Numbered from the stretch's first letter, positions 20,118 to 30,258 are shown. The stretch is DNA of 64,000 nt from Betaproteobacteria bacterium SCN1 (GCA_008923315.1 WBSF01000002.1:1-64000), one strand, 5' to 3'. Notes: generated by a model not told the origin, from the sequence alone. Numbers and translations are program-made.

Positions 20118-21628
20118 GGGCGGGGTCCCAGCACGGCATCGATGTAGGTTTGCGGCGTCAGCAGCTGTACGGCGGTGGCGTCCGCATAGCGCGCCAGCGG
20201 GCCTGCCCAGACCGTCATGCCGAGCAGGGTGCCCAGCAGGGCCGCCGCAGGCAGCCAGTCGGTGGCACGCGGCACGGGCAGGTTCTCGTCGCTCGACAGG
20301 GTGCGATAGAACAGCAGGCTGCCGCTGCGGGCGAGTGCAATCACCCCGACGAGGCCGGCGGTTAGCACCACGCCCCATACCCAGTCGAGCCAGGGCGATT
20401 CGAGTGCGGCACGCAGCAGCATGAATTTGCCGAGGAAGCCGGATAGCGGCGGCAGGCCGGCCAGTGCGATCGCGGCGATGAAAAACAGGGCGCCGAGCAC
20501 GGGTGCGCCGGGCATCGGCGGTCCGGATTCGAGGCGGTCGGCGTGCGCCCCCCGTGCGCGAACGATGGGATCGGCAAGCAGAAAAGCAGCGGCGGTGCCG
20601 AGCGTGGTGTGCGGCAGGTAATAGAGGCCGGCCGCGATCCCTTCGGTGCTGGCGAGCGCGAATGCGGCAAGCAGCGTGCCGACCGAAGACACGACCAGAT
20701 AGGCGATCTGCTGGCGCAACGTCGGCGCGGCGACCGCGCCGAGCATGCCGATCGCCAGCGTGGCCAGCGCAAGCGGCATCAGCCAGCCGGCAAGCAGGTT
20801 CGCCACAGGGCCGCCGTCGGCACCGAACATCAGGCTGTAGATGCGCAGAATGCTGTAGGTGCCGACCTTGGTCATGATGGCGAACAGCGCCGCCACGGGC
20901 GCGCTGGTCTGTCCGTAGGCGGCGGGTAGCCAGAGATGCAGCGGCAGCAGGGCGGCCTTGAGCGCGAATACGCCGAACAGCAGCAGGCCGGCGGTTTCCA
21001 CCAGCGCAAGATTCTCCGGCGGCGTCTGCGCGAGCTTCACCGCCAGGTCGGCCATGTTGAGCGTGCCGGTGACACCGTACAGCGTGCTGACAGCGAACAG
21101 GAACAGGGTCGAGCCGACGAGATTGATCACCACGAAATGCAGGCCGGCCTTGACGCGCAGGCGGCCGCCGCCGTGCAGCAGCAGGCCGTAGGACGCCAGC
21201 AGCAGGATCTCGAAGAAGACGAAGAGATTGAAGAGATCGCCTGTCAGAAACGCACCGTTCAGGCCGAACAGCTGCAACTGGTACAGCACGTGAAAATGGC
21301 GGCCTGCCGTGTCGGTTCCGCGAAACGCGTGTAGCAGCGCGAACGCGGCGACCAGCGCGGTGACCATGAGCATCCAGGCGGCGAGCCGGTCGGCGACCAG
21401 CACGATGCCGAAAGGCGCCTCCCAGTCGCCGAGTCTGTAGACGAGCGGACCGTCGCTGCCGGCGGCCGCCAGCAGCGCGCCGGCCAGTGGAATCAGGGCA
21501 AGTGTCGCGGCGAGCGCGAGGCCGCGCTGCAGTCCGGATGGCGCATTGCGCAGCGCCAGCAGGACGATGCCGGCGAGAAGCGGCAGCAGGACGGGCAGGA
21601 TGGGAAGATGCGATGCGAGACTGTTCAT
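20114..21628 (-). CDS. mrpD: Mrp Na+/H+ antiporter subunit D
   Basis: MrpD is homologous to the NuoN/NuoM antiporter-like subunits of complex I and forms one proton path. The 504-residue protein has about 14 membrane helices, with NLFVFFEILLLASYGLLL (conserved Glu in helix five), the AAYGQTSAPVAALFAIMTKVGTYSILR segment with its conserved Lys, and GLPPLSGFLGKFMLL. I chose ATG 21628, which overlaps the mrpC stop as ATGA and begins the first membrane helix. Confidence 0.94.
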   Translation of the reverse strand: MNSLASHLPILPVLLPLLAGIVLLALRNAPSGLQRGLALAATLALIPLAGALLAAAGSDGPLVYRLGDWEAPFGIVLVADRLAAWMLMVTALVAAFALLHAFRGTDTAGRHFHVLYQLQLFGLNGAFLTGDLFNLFVFFEILLLASYGLLLHGGGRLRVKAGLHFVVINLVGSTLFLFAVSTLYGVTGTLNMADLAVKLAQTPPENLALVETAGLLLFGVFALKAALLPLHLWLPAAYGQTSAPVAALFAIMTKVGTYSILRIYSLMFGADGGPVANLLAGWLMPLALATLAIGMLGAVAAPTLRQQIAYLVVSSVGTLLAAFALASTEGIAAGLYYLPHTTLGTAAAFLLADPIVRARGAHADRLESGPPMPGAPVLGALFFIAAIALAGLPPLSGFLGKFMLLRAALESPWLDWVWGVVLTAGLVGVIALARSGSLLFYRTLSSDENLPVPRATDWLPAAALLGTLLGMTVWAGPLARYADATAVQLLTPQTYIDAVLGPRP

Positions 21629-21969
21629 CGCGGCGCATCCTCTTCGCGGTTCAGGCCATCGACGTGATCGTTGCCGAGTTCGGCGCGCGCCTTCAGCGCG
21701 AGCACGATGACGAAGGCGGTCATGCCGAAGCTGATGACGATGGCGGTGAGCACGAGCGCCTGCGGCAGCGGGTCGGTATAGCCGCTGGCCACGGAGGAGA
21801 TCACCGGCGGCATGCCTACGGCGAGGCGTCCCATGACGAAGATGAAGAGGTTCACCGCGTAGGACAGGAAGGTGAGCCCGAGCACGACCGGGAAGGTCTG
21901 GCCGCGCAGCGTGAGGTAGACGCCGCACGCGGTGAGCGTGCCGATGACGAGGGCGACGAGCGCTTCCAT
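21625..21969 (-). CDS. mrpC: Mrp Na+/H+ antiporter subunit C
   Basis: MrpC is a NuoK homologue. The 114-residue protein has three membrane helices, GVYLTLRGQTFPVVLGLTFL near the start and DPLPQALVLTAIVISFGMTAF, the conserved NuoK/MnhC motif. It starts at ATG 21969, sharing one base with the TAA of mrpA (TAATG), and its stop overlaps the mrpD start. Confidence 0.94.
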   Translation of the reverse strand: MEALVALVIGTLTACGVYLTLRGQTFPVVLGLTFLSYAVNLFIFVMGRLAVGMPPVISSVASGYTDPLPQALVLTAIVISFGMTAFVIVLALKARAELGNDHVDGLNREEDAPR

Positions 21970-24761
21970 TATCGGGCCGCCTTGCGGATGCGGCTGTCGT
22001 GCAGTGCGCCGAGGTTGACGAGGATCAGCAGCGTGGCGCCAACAACGACGAGGAAGACGCCGAGGTCGAAGACCATTGCCGAGGCCAGTTCGAAATCCCC
22101 GACCACCGGCCAGTGCAGATGGCCGAAGGTCGACGTGAGGAAGGGGTGCTCGAACCCCCAGCTTGCCAGACCCGTGAAAACGGCCAGTGCCAGGCCGGCA
22201 GCAATCACCGGTTGCGTGGCGCCGGAGAGGCGGGCGCGCATGTGAGCACCGCCATGTGCAAGGTACTGCATGATCAGTGCGACCGCGGTCACCAGCCCGG
22301 CGATGAAACCGCCCCCCGGCAGGTTGTGCCCGCGCAACAGGATGAAGGCGGCAACCAGCAGCGCGAGCGGCAACAGCAACTGCGTGAGTGTGGCCATGAT
22401 GACAGGGTGGGCGTCGGGGTTCCAGGCTCGGCCGGCGGCATCGCGATCGGGCGCATCCAGGCGCAGGTTTTCCAGCAGGGCGTAGATCCCCAGGCCGGCG
22501 AGCGCGAGCACGGTGATCTCGCCCAGCGTGTCGTAGCCGCGGAAGTCGACCAGGATCACGTTGACCACGTTTGTGCCGCCGCCCCCCGACACGCTGTTGT
22601 CGAGAAAATAGCCGGCGATCGTGTCGTAGGGGCGCGTCAGGACGGCCCAGGCGAGCAGGCCGGTCCCGGCGCCCGCAACCAGTGCGACTACGCCGTCTCG
22701 CCAGATGCGGCCGAGATCGTGTTCGCGGGCCGGTTTCTGGGGCAGGAAATACAGCGCGAGCAGCAGCAGCACGATGGTGACGATCTCGACGGACAGCTGC
22801 GTCAGCGCGAGATCGGGTGCGGAAAACTTGACGAAGGCGAGCGAGACGATCAGGCCGACCACGCCGAGGGTGATGAGCGCGACGAAGCGCTGTCGATGCA
22901 GCCATACGGTCGCCAGCGAAGCCAGGATCAGCGTGGCGCCGGCCAGCAGGCTTACCGGATCGAGCGGCAGGCCCGGCTGCGTACCGCTCAATGACGTTGG
23001 GCCGTCGAACCAGGGCGTGAAACCGAGTGCCAGCGCGGCAATGAGGAGGAAGAAAACCTGTCGCTGCAGCGAGCCGGTGTCGAGCAGGCGGGTGAGCGCG
23101 CGAGACAGCGCATACAGGGTGCGGATCAGGGCGTTGTATAGCCGGCGTGCGTCGAGATGCTCGAACGTGCGTTCCTGCAGTGCGAACAGCGGGCGGCGCA
23201 TCGCGTAGATCGCGACACCGGCGGCAAGCGCGATCGCGCTCATGGCCAGTGCCGGATTGAGGCCGTGCCACAACGCCAGGTGATAATCGGGCAGAGGCGC
23301 CTGCAGCGTCGCGCCGGCCGCCGCCGCCAGCAGCGGTGCGACAGTGAGCCCCGGCGCAACGCCGACGGCCACGCACAGTACGACCAGTACTTCCACCGGG
23401 GCTTTCATCCAGCGCGGCGGTTCGTGCGGCGTACGGGGCAGATCGACCGGTTCGCCGTTGAAGAATACGTCGTGGATGAAACGGATCGAATAGGCCACCG
23501 CCAGCGCGCCGGCCAGCGTGACCAGTGCCGGCAGCAGCCAGCCGCCCTGGCCCTCGGCGATATGCGCGGCTTCGGCGAAAAACATCTCCTTGGAGAGAAA
23601 TCCGTTCAGCAGCGGCACGCCGGCCATCGCCGCCGCGGCCACCATCGCCAGCGTGGCGGTATAGGGCATGAATTTCCAGAGGCCGTGCAGACGGCGCATG
23701 TCGCGCGTGCCCGCCTCGTGGTCGATGATGCCGGCCGCCATGAAAAGCGAGGCCTTGAAGGTAGCGTGGTTGATGACGTGGAATACCCCCGCTACGGCGG
23801 CGAGCGGCGTCGAAAGGCCGAACAGCAGTGTGATGAGCCCCAGATGGCTGATCGTCGAGTATGCCAGCAGGCCCTTGAGGTCATGCTTGAACAGCGCGGT
23901 GTAGGCGCCGATCAGCAGCGTGGCGAGGCCTGCGCCGGATACCAGCCAGAACCATTCCGGCGTGCCGGAGAGAGCAGGGTACAGCCGTGCGAGCAGGAAA
24001 ACGCCGGCCTTCACCATGGTGGCCGAATGCAGATAGGCCGACACCGGCGTGGGCGCGGCCATCGCATGCGGCAGCCAGAAATGGAACGGAAACTGCGCCG
24101 ACTTGGTGAATACGCCCAGCAGGATCAGCAGCAGCATCGGCACGTAGAGCGGATGCGCGCGGATGTGGTCGGCCGATGCGAACACGTCGGACAGGTTGTA
24201 GCTGCCGACGATGTGGCCGAGCAGAAGGAAGCCGCCGAGCAGGGCGAATCCGCCCATGCCGGTGACGGCAAGCGCCATGCGTGCGCCCTGGCGGGCTTCC
24301 TCGCGGTGCTGCCAGTAGCTGATCAGCAGGAAGGACGACAGACTGGTCAGCTCCCAGAACACCAGCAGCTGGATCAGGTTCTCGGACAGCACGATGCCGA
24401 GCATCGAGCCCATGAACAGCATCAGATACGCATAGAAGCGGCCCATGCTGTCGCGTTCGGACAGGTAATAGCGCGCGTAGAGCACGATCAGCAGGCCGAT
24501 GCCGAGAATGAGGCCGGCGAACAGCATGGCGAGACCGTCGAGCCGGAACGCGAGATCGAGACCCAGCGAAGGAACCCAGTCGTACTGCTGGATCAGCGTT
24601 TCGCCAGCGCCTGCCAGCGGAAACAGCGGTGCGAGCAGTGCCAGCGAGGCGGCCGTGACGGCGCCGGCGGTCCAGGCGGCGGGCGAACGGCCCGATCGGG
24701 CCGCCAGCGCAACCAGTGCGGCGCCGGCGAAAGGGAGCAGGACGGCGAGAAAAATCGTCAT
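21969..24761 (-). CDS. mrpA: Mrp Na+/H+ antiporter subunit A (A/B fusion)
   Basis: The large subunit, about 930 residues from ATG 24761. The N-terminal two thirds is NuoL-like: VFWELTSLSSFLLISYW (conserved Glu), FPFHFWLPHAMAAPTPVSA, LFKHDLKGLLAYSTISHLG (Lys) and GVPLLNGFLSKEMF. The C-terminal part carries a NuoJ-like region and an MnhB-type domain with GHNLPGGGFIAGLV, so subunit B is fused, as in group 2 Mrp systems. A separate mrpB gene is absent. A TTG 30 bases upstream is an alternative start. First gene of the A-C-D-E-F-G operon, which exports Na+ in exchange for H+. Confidence 0.94.
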   Translation of the reverse strand: MTIFLAVLLPFAGAALVALAARSGRSPAAWTAGAVTAASLALLAPLFPLAGAGETLIQQYDWVPSLGLDLAFRLDGLAMLFAGLILGIGLLIVLYARYYLSERDSMGRFYAYLMLFMGSMLGIVLSENLIQLLVFWELTSLSSFLLISYWQHREEARQGARMALAVTGMGGFALLGGFLLLGHIVGSYNLSDVFASADHIRAHPLYVPMLLLILLGVFTKSAQFPFHFWLPHAMAAPTPVSAYLHSATMVKAGVFLLARLYPALSGTPEWFWLVSGAGLATLLIGAYTALFKHDLKGLLAYSTISHLGLITLLFGLSTPLAAVAGVFHVINHATFKASLFMAAGIIDHEAGTRDMRRLHGLWKFMPYTATLAMVAAAAMAGVPLLNGFLSKEMFFAEAAHIAEGQGGWLLPALVTLAGALAVAYSIRFIHDVFFNGEPVDLPRTPHEPPRWMKAPVEVLVVLCVAVGVAPGLTVAPLLAAAAGATLQAPLPDYHLALWHGLNPALAMSAIALAAGVAIYAMRRPLFALQERTFEHLDARRLYNALIRTLYALSRALTRLLDTGSLQRQVFFLLIAALALGFTPWFDGPTSLSGTQPGLPLDPVSLLAGATLILASLATVWLHRQRFVALITLGVVGLIVSLAFVKFSAPDLALTQLSVEIVTIVLLLLALYFLPQKPAREHDLGRIWRDGVVALVAGAGTGLLAWAVLTRPYDTIAGYFLDNSVSGGGGTNVVNVILVDFRGYDTLGEITVLALAGLGIYALLENLRLDAPDRDAAGRAWNPDAHPVIMATLTQLLLPLALLVAAFILLRGHNLPGGGFIAGLVTAVALIMQYLAHGGAHMRARLSGATQPVIAAGLALAVFTGLASWGFEHPFLTSTFGHLHWPVVGDFELASAMVFDLGVFLVVVGATLLILVNLGALHDSRIRKAAR

Positions 24762-24849
24762 CGAGGGAAGATCGGATTGCACAATGGCCAAGGGCCGCGG
24801 GACGAGGGCATTCTAACCCGTGCCCGCAACGTCATGTCCGGCGATGGAC

Positions 24850-27800
24850 TCAGCAAAAGTCCGGAAGTTGCGCCGAAGGGCGGTCGAGATGGTAGCCCTG
24901 CGCCATATCCACGCCGAAGCCGCGCAGCATTTCCAGGGTGGCGGCATCCTCGACGAATTCGGCGACCGTGATCTTGTCCAGCCCGCGCGCGACGTCGATC
25001 ATTGCTTTGACGAAGGCCTGGTTGTCGCGGTTGTTCGGCAGGTCGCGCACGAACATGCCGTCGATCTTGAGGATGTGTGCCCCGAGATATTTCAGGTAGG
25101 CGAAGGTCGAGAAGCCGGAGCCGAAATCGTCCAGGCAGATGAGACAGCCGGTCTGCTGCAGCGCCTCGATGAAACGCTGCGCGTCCTGCATTTCGCTGAC
25201 CGCGGCGGTTTCGGTCAGTTCGATGATGAGGCGGCGCGGTTCGACGCCATAGTGTGCGAGATGATGCTGGATATAGTGCGGCAGGCCGGGTTCGTCGAAG
25301 CTGCGGCCCGATATGTTGATCGCCAGCGCGGCCAGGCCGGGATGGCCCGCCAGCGTGGCGATGCTCTGACGGATCACCCAGCGGTCGATTTCGAGAATCT
25401 GGCCGTTTTTCTCGGCGATGGGGATGAACTGGCCCGGCATGATCAGGCGATCGGGCGCTGCCGGGTCTTTCATGCGGACCAGCGCCTCCAGATGGGAAAG
25501 GCTGCCGTCGCGCGTGTGGTAGATGCCCTGAAAATGCAGTTCGAAACCATCCTGGGCGAGCGCGTACGCGATGCGGCTGCTCCAGGTCATGCGTTCGAGC
25601 ATGGCTTCGGCGACGTTGCGGCTGGGGTCATAGATCGCCCAGGCGTTCTTGCCGGAATCCTTGGCCTGGTACATGGCGGTATCGGCATGGGCCACCAGGT
25701 CCTCGGCGTTGTCGCCATGCTGCGGGAAGCGCGCGATGCCGATGCTGGCGGTCAGCCGCAGGTTGCTGCCGCGGAAGCGGAAGGGGATCGACGAGATCGC
25801 GTGCACGATCCGCTCGGCAAGCTGGACCGGTTCTTCCTCGCGGACCGTTTCGGCCAGGATGGCGAATTCGTCGCCGCCGAGCCGCGCGAACAGCTCGCCG
25901 CCGCGCACCAGACTGGCGACCTCGCCGGCGGCGCGCACCAGAACGGTGTCGCCGGCGCGGTGGCCGAAAGTATCGTTGATGGTCTTGAAATCGTCGAGAT
26001 CGAAATACAGCAGGGCGAAGCGCGCGCCGCTGCGTGCCGCCGCGCTGATCATGCGTTCGAGGTGTTCCTGGAAGCGGTGGCGGTTGTAAAGGCCGGTGAG
26101 TGCATCGTGTTCGGCCAGGTAGATCAGCTGCTGCGCGGTCTGCCGCTCGTGGGTGATGTCTTCGTAGATCCACAGGCGGCCGATGGCGCGGCCGTCCGTG
26201 TCGGATACGGGATAGGAGAGCTGGGTCAGGATGCGGCCGTCGTAGAGGTCGATCTCGAAGCGTTCGCTGATCTCGTGCGTGTCGAGCACGTGCAGGATGT
26301 GCTTGGAAGCATGGTCGGGGCGCGCGAAGCGATGGGTGGAGTGGTCGAGCACGTCGCGTGTGGGACGGCCGACCAGTTCGATCGTCTCTTCGATCGCCCA
26401 CATGTGGCGAAAAGCCGGGTTCACGTATTCGACGCGGTTTTCGCGGTCTTCGAACAGGATGCCGATGCTCATGCCCGACAGCAGGGTGGCCATGCGGCTC
26501 TGTTCGCGCTGCGCCAGCAGGCGCAATTCGCGCTGGCGCGCTTCGGAGGCCCGAAGGTCCTCCAGCGTGCGGGCCAGCGCGAGGTCGGTCTTGCGCTGTT
26601 CGGTGATGTCGAACAGCGCGCCGTGCCACAGTGTGCCGCCGTCGAGCAGGCGTTCCGGCGCGGCGCGGCCTTCTATCCAGATTTCGCCCTTCACCGGATG
26701 GTTGACCCGATAGCGGTAATGCCAGAGCGTGAGGTCGCGGGCCGAGCGCTGGATGCTGTCCATCAGGCCCGGAAGATCCTCCGCATGCTTGCGTTCGAAC
26801 GTGATCGCAGCATCCTCCGTCACCGTTTCGGGCGCGACGCCGTAGATGCCGTGTATGCCGTCGCTTGCATAGGGAAAAGCCGTGCTGCCGTCCGGACGCA
26901 TCAGAAACTGGAAGATCATGCCCGGCGCGTTCTGCCCGATCTTGTTCAGCCGCGCGGTGAGCTCTGCGCGTGCGGTGATGTCCTGCGCCATGCCGATCAT
27001 CTTCACGATGCGGCCACCGGGGTTGCGCCGGATTTCCCCGCGTGCCGCGATCGTTCGCAGCGTGCCGTCCGGACGCACGATGCGGAATTCGGTTTCGTAG
27101 GGTTCGCCTTCCTCGGCCGCGAGGCCGACCAGCGCGAGTACGGGGTCGCGGTCCTGTGGATGCAGCGCCTGGACGAAACGTTCGAACGTGGGCGGGCCGT
27201 CTGCCGGATCAAGACCGTAGATGCGGTAGGTCTCGGCCGACCAGACGATTTCGCCGGAGACGATGTCCCATTCCCAGCTGCCGAGATGCGCCATCGCCTG
27301 GGTCAGTGCCAGCCGATGCGCGCTTTCCTCGATATCGCGCTGTGCCTGGAGCCGTGCGCTGATGTCGGTGATCGATCCCATCATGCACAGCGGTTGTCCG
27401 CGTTCGTCGAATACCGTGTGCGCGGCGACCTGGACGTCCAGGGTCGAGCCGTCCGCGCGCCGCGCCCGCAGTTCGCCGCGCCAGTGCGTCTGCTGGCGCA
27501 GCCGGTCCAGTATCGCCAGCGCGGCTTCGGGCGATTCGACGAATTCGGTCGAACGGCGGCCGAGCGCATCCTCGGGGCCATCGAGACGCCACATTTCGAC
27601 GAATGCCGGATTCACGTAAGTGATGCGCCCGTCCAGCCCCAGCATGGCGACGGCGTTGATCGAGGATTCGATCGCCGCATCCTTGATGCGCAGCGTTTCG
27701 TTGGCCTGCACCAGTGCCGTGGCATCCGCGATGTGGCCTTCCAGATAGCGCAGCGCGCCGTCGGCGGCGTATACGCCGCGTCCGCGCTCGAGCACCCAGC

Positions 27801-28791
27801 GGGCTTCACCTGAACGGGTCAGGATGCGATAGGACAGTTCGAAGTCGCATTGCGCGGTGAGCGCCTGCTGCACTTCGTCCCATATCCGCGGGGCGTCGTC
27901 GGGGTGGATGAGCCCGCCCAGCGTGACCGGTGGACGGCCGAAAAAGGCTTCCCGCGGGTAGCCGGTCAGCTCTTCGGCGCTGCCGGACAGGAACAGCATG
28001 GACCAGTCGCGATCGTTGGCGCAGCGGTAGATGATGCCGCGCAGCGTACCGAGTATCCGTTCCATGTCCTCGGCGCGCCGGGCGCCGGCTTCGCGCACCA
28101 GCACGATAAGGGCAACGGTTGCGACGGTGGCGCAGGCTGCGCGCGCCAGTTGTATCGGCAGGCCGGTGGCATCGAGAAAACCCTCCACCGTGGGCAGCCA
28201 GTAGGGCAGGCCGGCGGCCGGATGGGTGACAAACGGGGTGAGTGCGCCGTAGGCGAGAAACGCCGCGGCGAGAATGCCGAGTCCGAGGCGCAGGCAGCAG
28301 GCGTCGTCGTGGTTGTAGATCGTCACGCGCGGCAGTACGAACAGCGCGAATCCGGTCAGCAGCGCGCCGGGCGTGCCGATGAAGAGGCGTGCGCCGACGG
28401 TCAGACCGGCGAAAGGTTCGGCTGCGGACAGTACGAAAACCGCGATGCTGGCAGCGGAGGCGCCATACAGGGGCAGTGCGGGCAGGCGCGCGGGTATGGG
28501 CGCGCGCATCAGCAGGCGCCGGCCGAATTCCATCAACGGAATGTAGGACAGTGTCGCGAGTAGCCCGGACAGCGTGGCCAGCCGGGGCGAAGCGTGGGTC
28601 AGCCGTGCCCATTCGACGAACTCGAGGAGGCCGTGCAGCAGGCCGAACGTGGCAAGCAGCCAGAGTTCGCCGGCGAAAGGCAGGGTCGCATCGCGTTTGG
28701 GCAGGGCCAGCGCGACCACGCCCAGTGTGAAGAAAGCCAGCCCGTAGACCAGATAGATCGGTCCGAGGAGAGCGTCGGTCCAGGCCGTCAC
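24850..28791 (-). CDS. Membrane PAS-GGDEF-EAL c-di-GMP protein
   Basis: A 1313-residue sensor likely to make and/or break c-di-GMP. The first about 240 residues hold roughly seven hydrophobic helices (a MASE-like sensor); then come about four to five PAS/PAC units (250-900) with repeated TYVNPAF-type strands; then GGDEF and EAL domains. The GGDEF motif is intact (ARLGGDEFAIL near 966) with the upstream LYFDLDDFKTINDTFGH; the usual RxxD inhibitory site is not seen (RGGE instead). The EAL domain keeps EAL (near 1096), the Asn of INISGRSF, ELTET, LDDFGSG, KIDG and AEFVED, so phosphodiesterase activity is plausible. Start is GTG 28791. It lies 173 bases downstream of the thioredoxin gene. Confidence 0.92.
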   Translation of the reverse strand: MTAWTDALLGPIYLVYGLAFFTLGVVALALPKRDATLPFAGELWLLATFGLLHGLLEFVEWARLTHASPRLATLSGLLATLSYIPLMEFGRRLLMRAPIPARLPALPLYGASAASIAVFVLSAAEPFAGLTVGARLFIGTPGALLTGFALFVLPRVTIYNHDDACCLRLGLGILAAAFLAYGALTPFVTHPAAGLPYWLPTVEGFLDATGLPIQLARAACATVATVALIVLVREAGARRAEDMERILGTLRGIIYRCANDRDWSMLFLSGSAEELTGYPREAFFGRPPVTLGGLIHPDDAPRIWDEVQQALTAQCDFELSYRILTRSGEARWVLERGRGVYAADGALRYLEGHIADATALVQANETLRIKDAAIESSINAVAMLGLDGRITYVNPAFVEMWRLDGPEDALGRRSTEFVESPEAALAILDRLRQQTHWRGELRARRADGSTLDVQVAAHTVFDERGQPLCMMGSITDISARLQAQRDIEESAHRLALTQAMAHLGSWEWDIVSGEIVWSAETYRIYGLDPADGPPTFERFVQALHPQDRDPVLALVGLAAEEGEPYETEFRIVRPDGTLRTIAARGEIRRNPGGRIVKMIGMAQDITARAELTARLNKIGQNAPGMIFQFLMRPDGSTAFPYASDGIHGIYGVAPETVTEDAAITFERKHAEDLPGLMDSIQRSARDLTLWHYRYRVNHPVKGEIWIEGRAAPERLLDGGTLWHGALFDITEQRKTDLALARTLEDLRASEARQRELRLLAQREQSRMATLLSGMSIGILFEDRENRVEYVNPAFRHMWAIEETIELVGRPTRDVLDHSTHRFARPDHASKHILHVLDTHEISERFEIDLYDGRILTQLSYPVSDTDGRAIGRLWIYEDITHERQTAQQLIYLAEHDALTGLYNRHRFQEHLERMISAAARSGARFALLYFDLDDFKTINDTFGHRAGDTVLVRAAGEVASLVRGGELFARLGGDEFAILAETVREEEPVQLAERIVHAISSIPFRFRGSNLRLTASIGIARFPQHGDNAEDLVAHADTAMYQAKDSGKNAWAIYDPSRNVAEAMLERMTWSSRIAYALAQDGFELHFQGIYHTRDGSLSHLEALVRMKDPAAPDRLIMPGQFIPIAEKNGQILEIDRWVIRQSIATLAGHPGLAALAINISGRSFDEPGLPHYIQHHLAHYGVEPRRLIIELTETAAVSEMQDAQRFIEALQQTGCLICLDDFGSGFSTFAYLKYLGAHILKIDGMFVRDLPNNRDNQAFVKAMIDVARGLDKITVAEFVEDAATLEMLRGFGVDMAQGYHLDRPSAQLPDFC

Positions 28792-28886
28792 GAAGCGAAT
28801 GCCCGGAACGTGAAGGCATCCGGACAGGGCGGCACCGGGAGAGCGTCGGACGGCGAAGGCGCGAAAGCCATGTGGATGCCAGGGGC

Positions 28887-28900
28887 ACGCGTTAACGCGT
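28887..28900. promoter_or_regulatory. 14-bp perfect palindrome upstream of the GGDEF-EAL gene
   Basis: ACGCGTT followed directly by AACGCGT, a perfect 14-bp dyad, 96 bases before the GTG start of the c-di-GMP gene and next to an AT-rich stretch (28901-28925). The position fits an operator near that gene's promoter, but no regulator is identified and chance cannot be excluded. Confidence 0.35.
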
Positions 28901-28964
28901 TGTAAATTTATTGATATGCGAAATTACCCTGCCGCTGTCGGGGTGGTCAAGCGGGGTGCGCGAT

Positions 28965-30044
28965 TCAGTGTGCGGGAGCCGCCCTGCCGACGGGTTCGTC
29001 GGCATAGCGCCAGATGTTCACATCGTGTCCGGCTTCGCGGATATGTTCGGTCCGGGCGGCGAGAAAACGCTGAAAACTGGGTTCGGTGCGGTAGGCCCCG
29101 CTGCTGATGTAATCGAACATCCCCTGCGTGTGGAACACGCGGAACGACGATTCCCAGCGGATGATCTCGCGGCCGCCCGCGTCGAACAGTACGATGCCGG
29201 GCGCGTAGTGCACGCCGAGCCGCCGGGCCCATTCCCGCACCGGCAGGCGTTCGCCCGTCGGCGTGACGACGGGGTGCGCGCTCCACATGTCGAGCTGCAC
29301 GTTGTCGAAGGCCGACAGCGCCTTGCGCGCGTCCGGATCGGTCAGGACGCGGCGGTGCAGCACGGTGCAGTCCGGGCAGTCCTTCTGTTCGAAAAAGACG
29401 GCGAGCGGTTTCGCCTGTGGACCCTGTCGGCGCAGGTCCGTGACCGATTTCAGAAAATAGGGCTGCGGCTCAAGCGTGCCGGTCGCCTTGGGCAATTCGC
29501 GCGCAGCGACGAAATCGCGGAAAGGCATGGTTTTTTCCTGCCGGTCGCCGGCCCAGTCGAGCGCGGCCTGGAAGCGGGGCGGCGGCACGTAACCGTTCAG
29601 GCGCAGCACGACCTTGCCGGCTTCGTCGAGGAACAGTAGCGTGGGCGTGAACTGGATCTTCAGCGCCGCGCCGTAGGTTTTCTCGGTATAGGTTTTGCCG
29701 TCCAGCCCCACGATCTCGCGGTCGCCCCACAGGTTGACCGCGATGACGTCGAATTTCGATTTCAGCGTCGCTTCGATCTGGCGCTGCGACAGGTTGCGCT
29801 CGACCAGCGCCGCACAGTAAGGGCAGTTGTCCTGGGTGAACAGCAGAACGACCCGCCTGCCGGCTTGGGTCGCTTCGTCGACATCGGCGCGCAGGTCGAG
29901 AAAGCTGTTCTTGAACCAGTGCGGATATTCGGTCGCCTGTGCTCCGTAATAAGTGCCGGGCTTGACCGTTTTGGCGGACTCTTCGGCGTGCAGGGCGAAG
30001 GCGGCGACAAAGCCGGCAAGCGCAAGCGTCAGGCGTGCAGTCAT
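28965..30044 (-). CDS. Exported protein with two thioredoxin-like domains
   Basis: A 359-residue protein with a signal peptide (cleavage near residue 20, LHA) and two thioredoxin-fold domains. Domain one has QDNCPYC (Cys74, Cys77) followed by a cis-Pro region IQFTPTLLFLD, like SoxW/DsbE-type proteins. Domain two has EQKDCPDC (Cys223, Cys226) and VHYAPGIVLFD. It is probably a periplasmic thiol reductase or heme/sulfur-pathway helper; the exact role is open. ATG 30044 is preceded by AGGAGA at a good distance; the frame runs upstream but without signal-peptide character. Confidence 0.85.
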   Translation of the reverse strand: MTARLTLALAGFVAAFALHAEESAKTVKPGTYYGAQATEYPHWFKNSFLDLRADVDEATQAGRRVVLLFTQDNCPYCAALVERNLSQRQIEATLKSKFDVIAVNLWGDREIVGLDGKTYTEKTYGAALKIQFTPTLLFLDEAGKVVLRLNGYVPPPRFQAALDWAGDRQEKTMPFRDFVAARELPKATGTLEPQPYFLKSVTDLRRQGPQAKPLAVFFEQKDCPDCTVLHRRVLTDPDARKALSAFDNVQLDMWSAHPVVTPTGERLPVREWARRLGVHYAPGIVLFDAGGREIIRWESSFRVFHTQGMFDYISSGAYRTEPSFQRFLAARTEHIREAGHDVNIWRYADEPVGRAAPAH

Positions 30045-30258
30045 CGGTCTCTCCTGTTTTTTGCGAATCCTAGCAGGCGGTTGATGCCCGCGCAGTAACT
30101 TGCCTTCAAAATAGTATTGTGCAAATATAAAACACGTGTCCGCCTGCTGCCTGGCAGGGCGGACCTGTCGGCGATGGCGCCTGTTCCCGTGTTGCGGACC
30201 GGGGTCGCGGTCGTCCTCCTCCAACGGTGCGAGCCGGGAAAGGACTCGAAGGATTCGA

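Noticed and set aside
24820..27813. Long plus-strand open frame (997 codons) across the GGDEF-EAL gene
   Set aside because: It is antisense to a gene with clear PAS, GGDEF and EAL motifs; the translation is Arg/Gln/Asp-rich with no domain. High GC keeps antisense frames open.
30138..30164. GTCCGCC...GGCGGAC hairpin upstream of the DUF481 gene, considered as a riboswitch
   Set aside because: A simple 7-bp stem without any conserved riboswitch core; it may only shape the leader.
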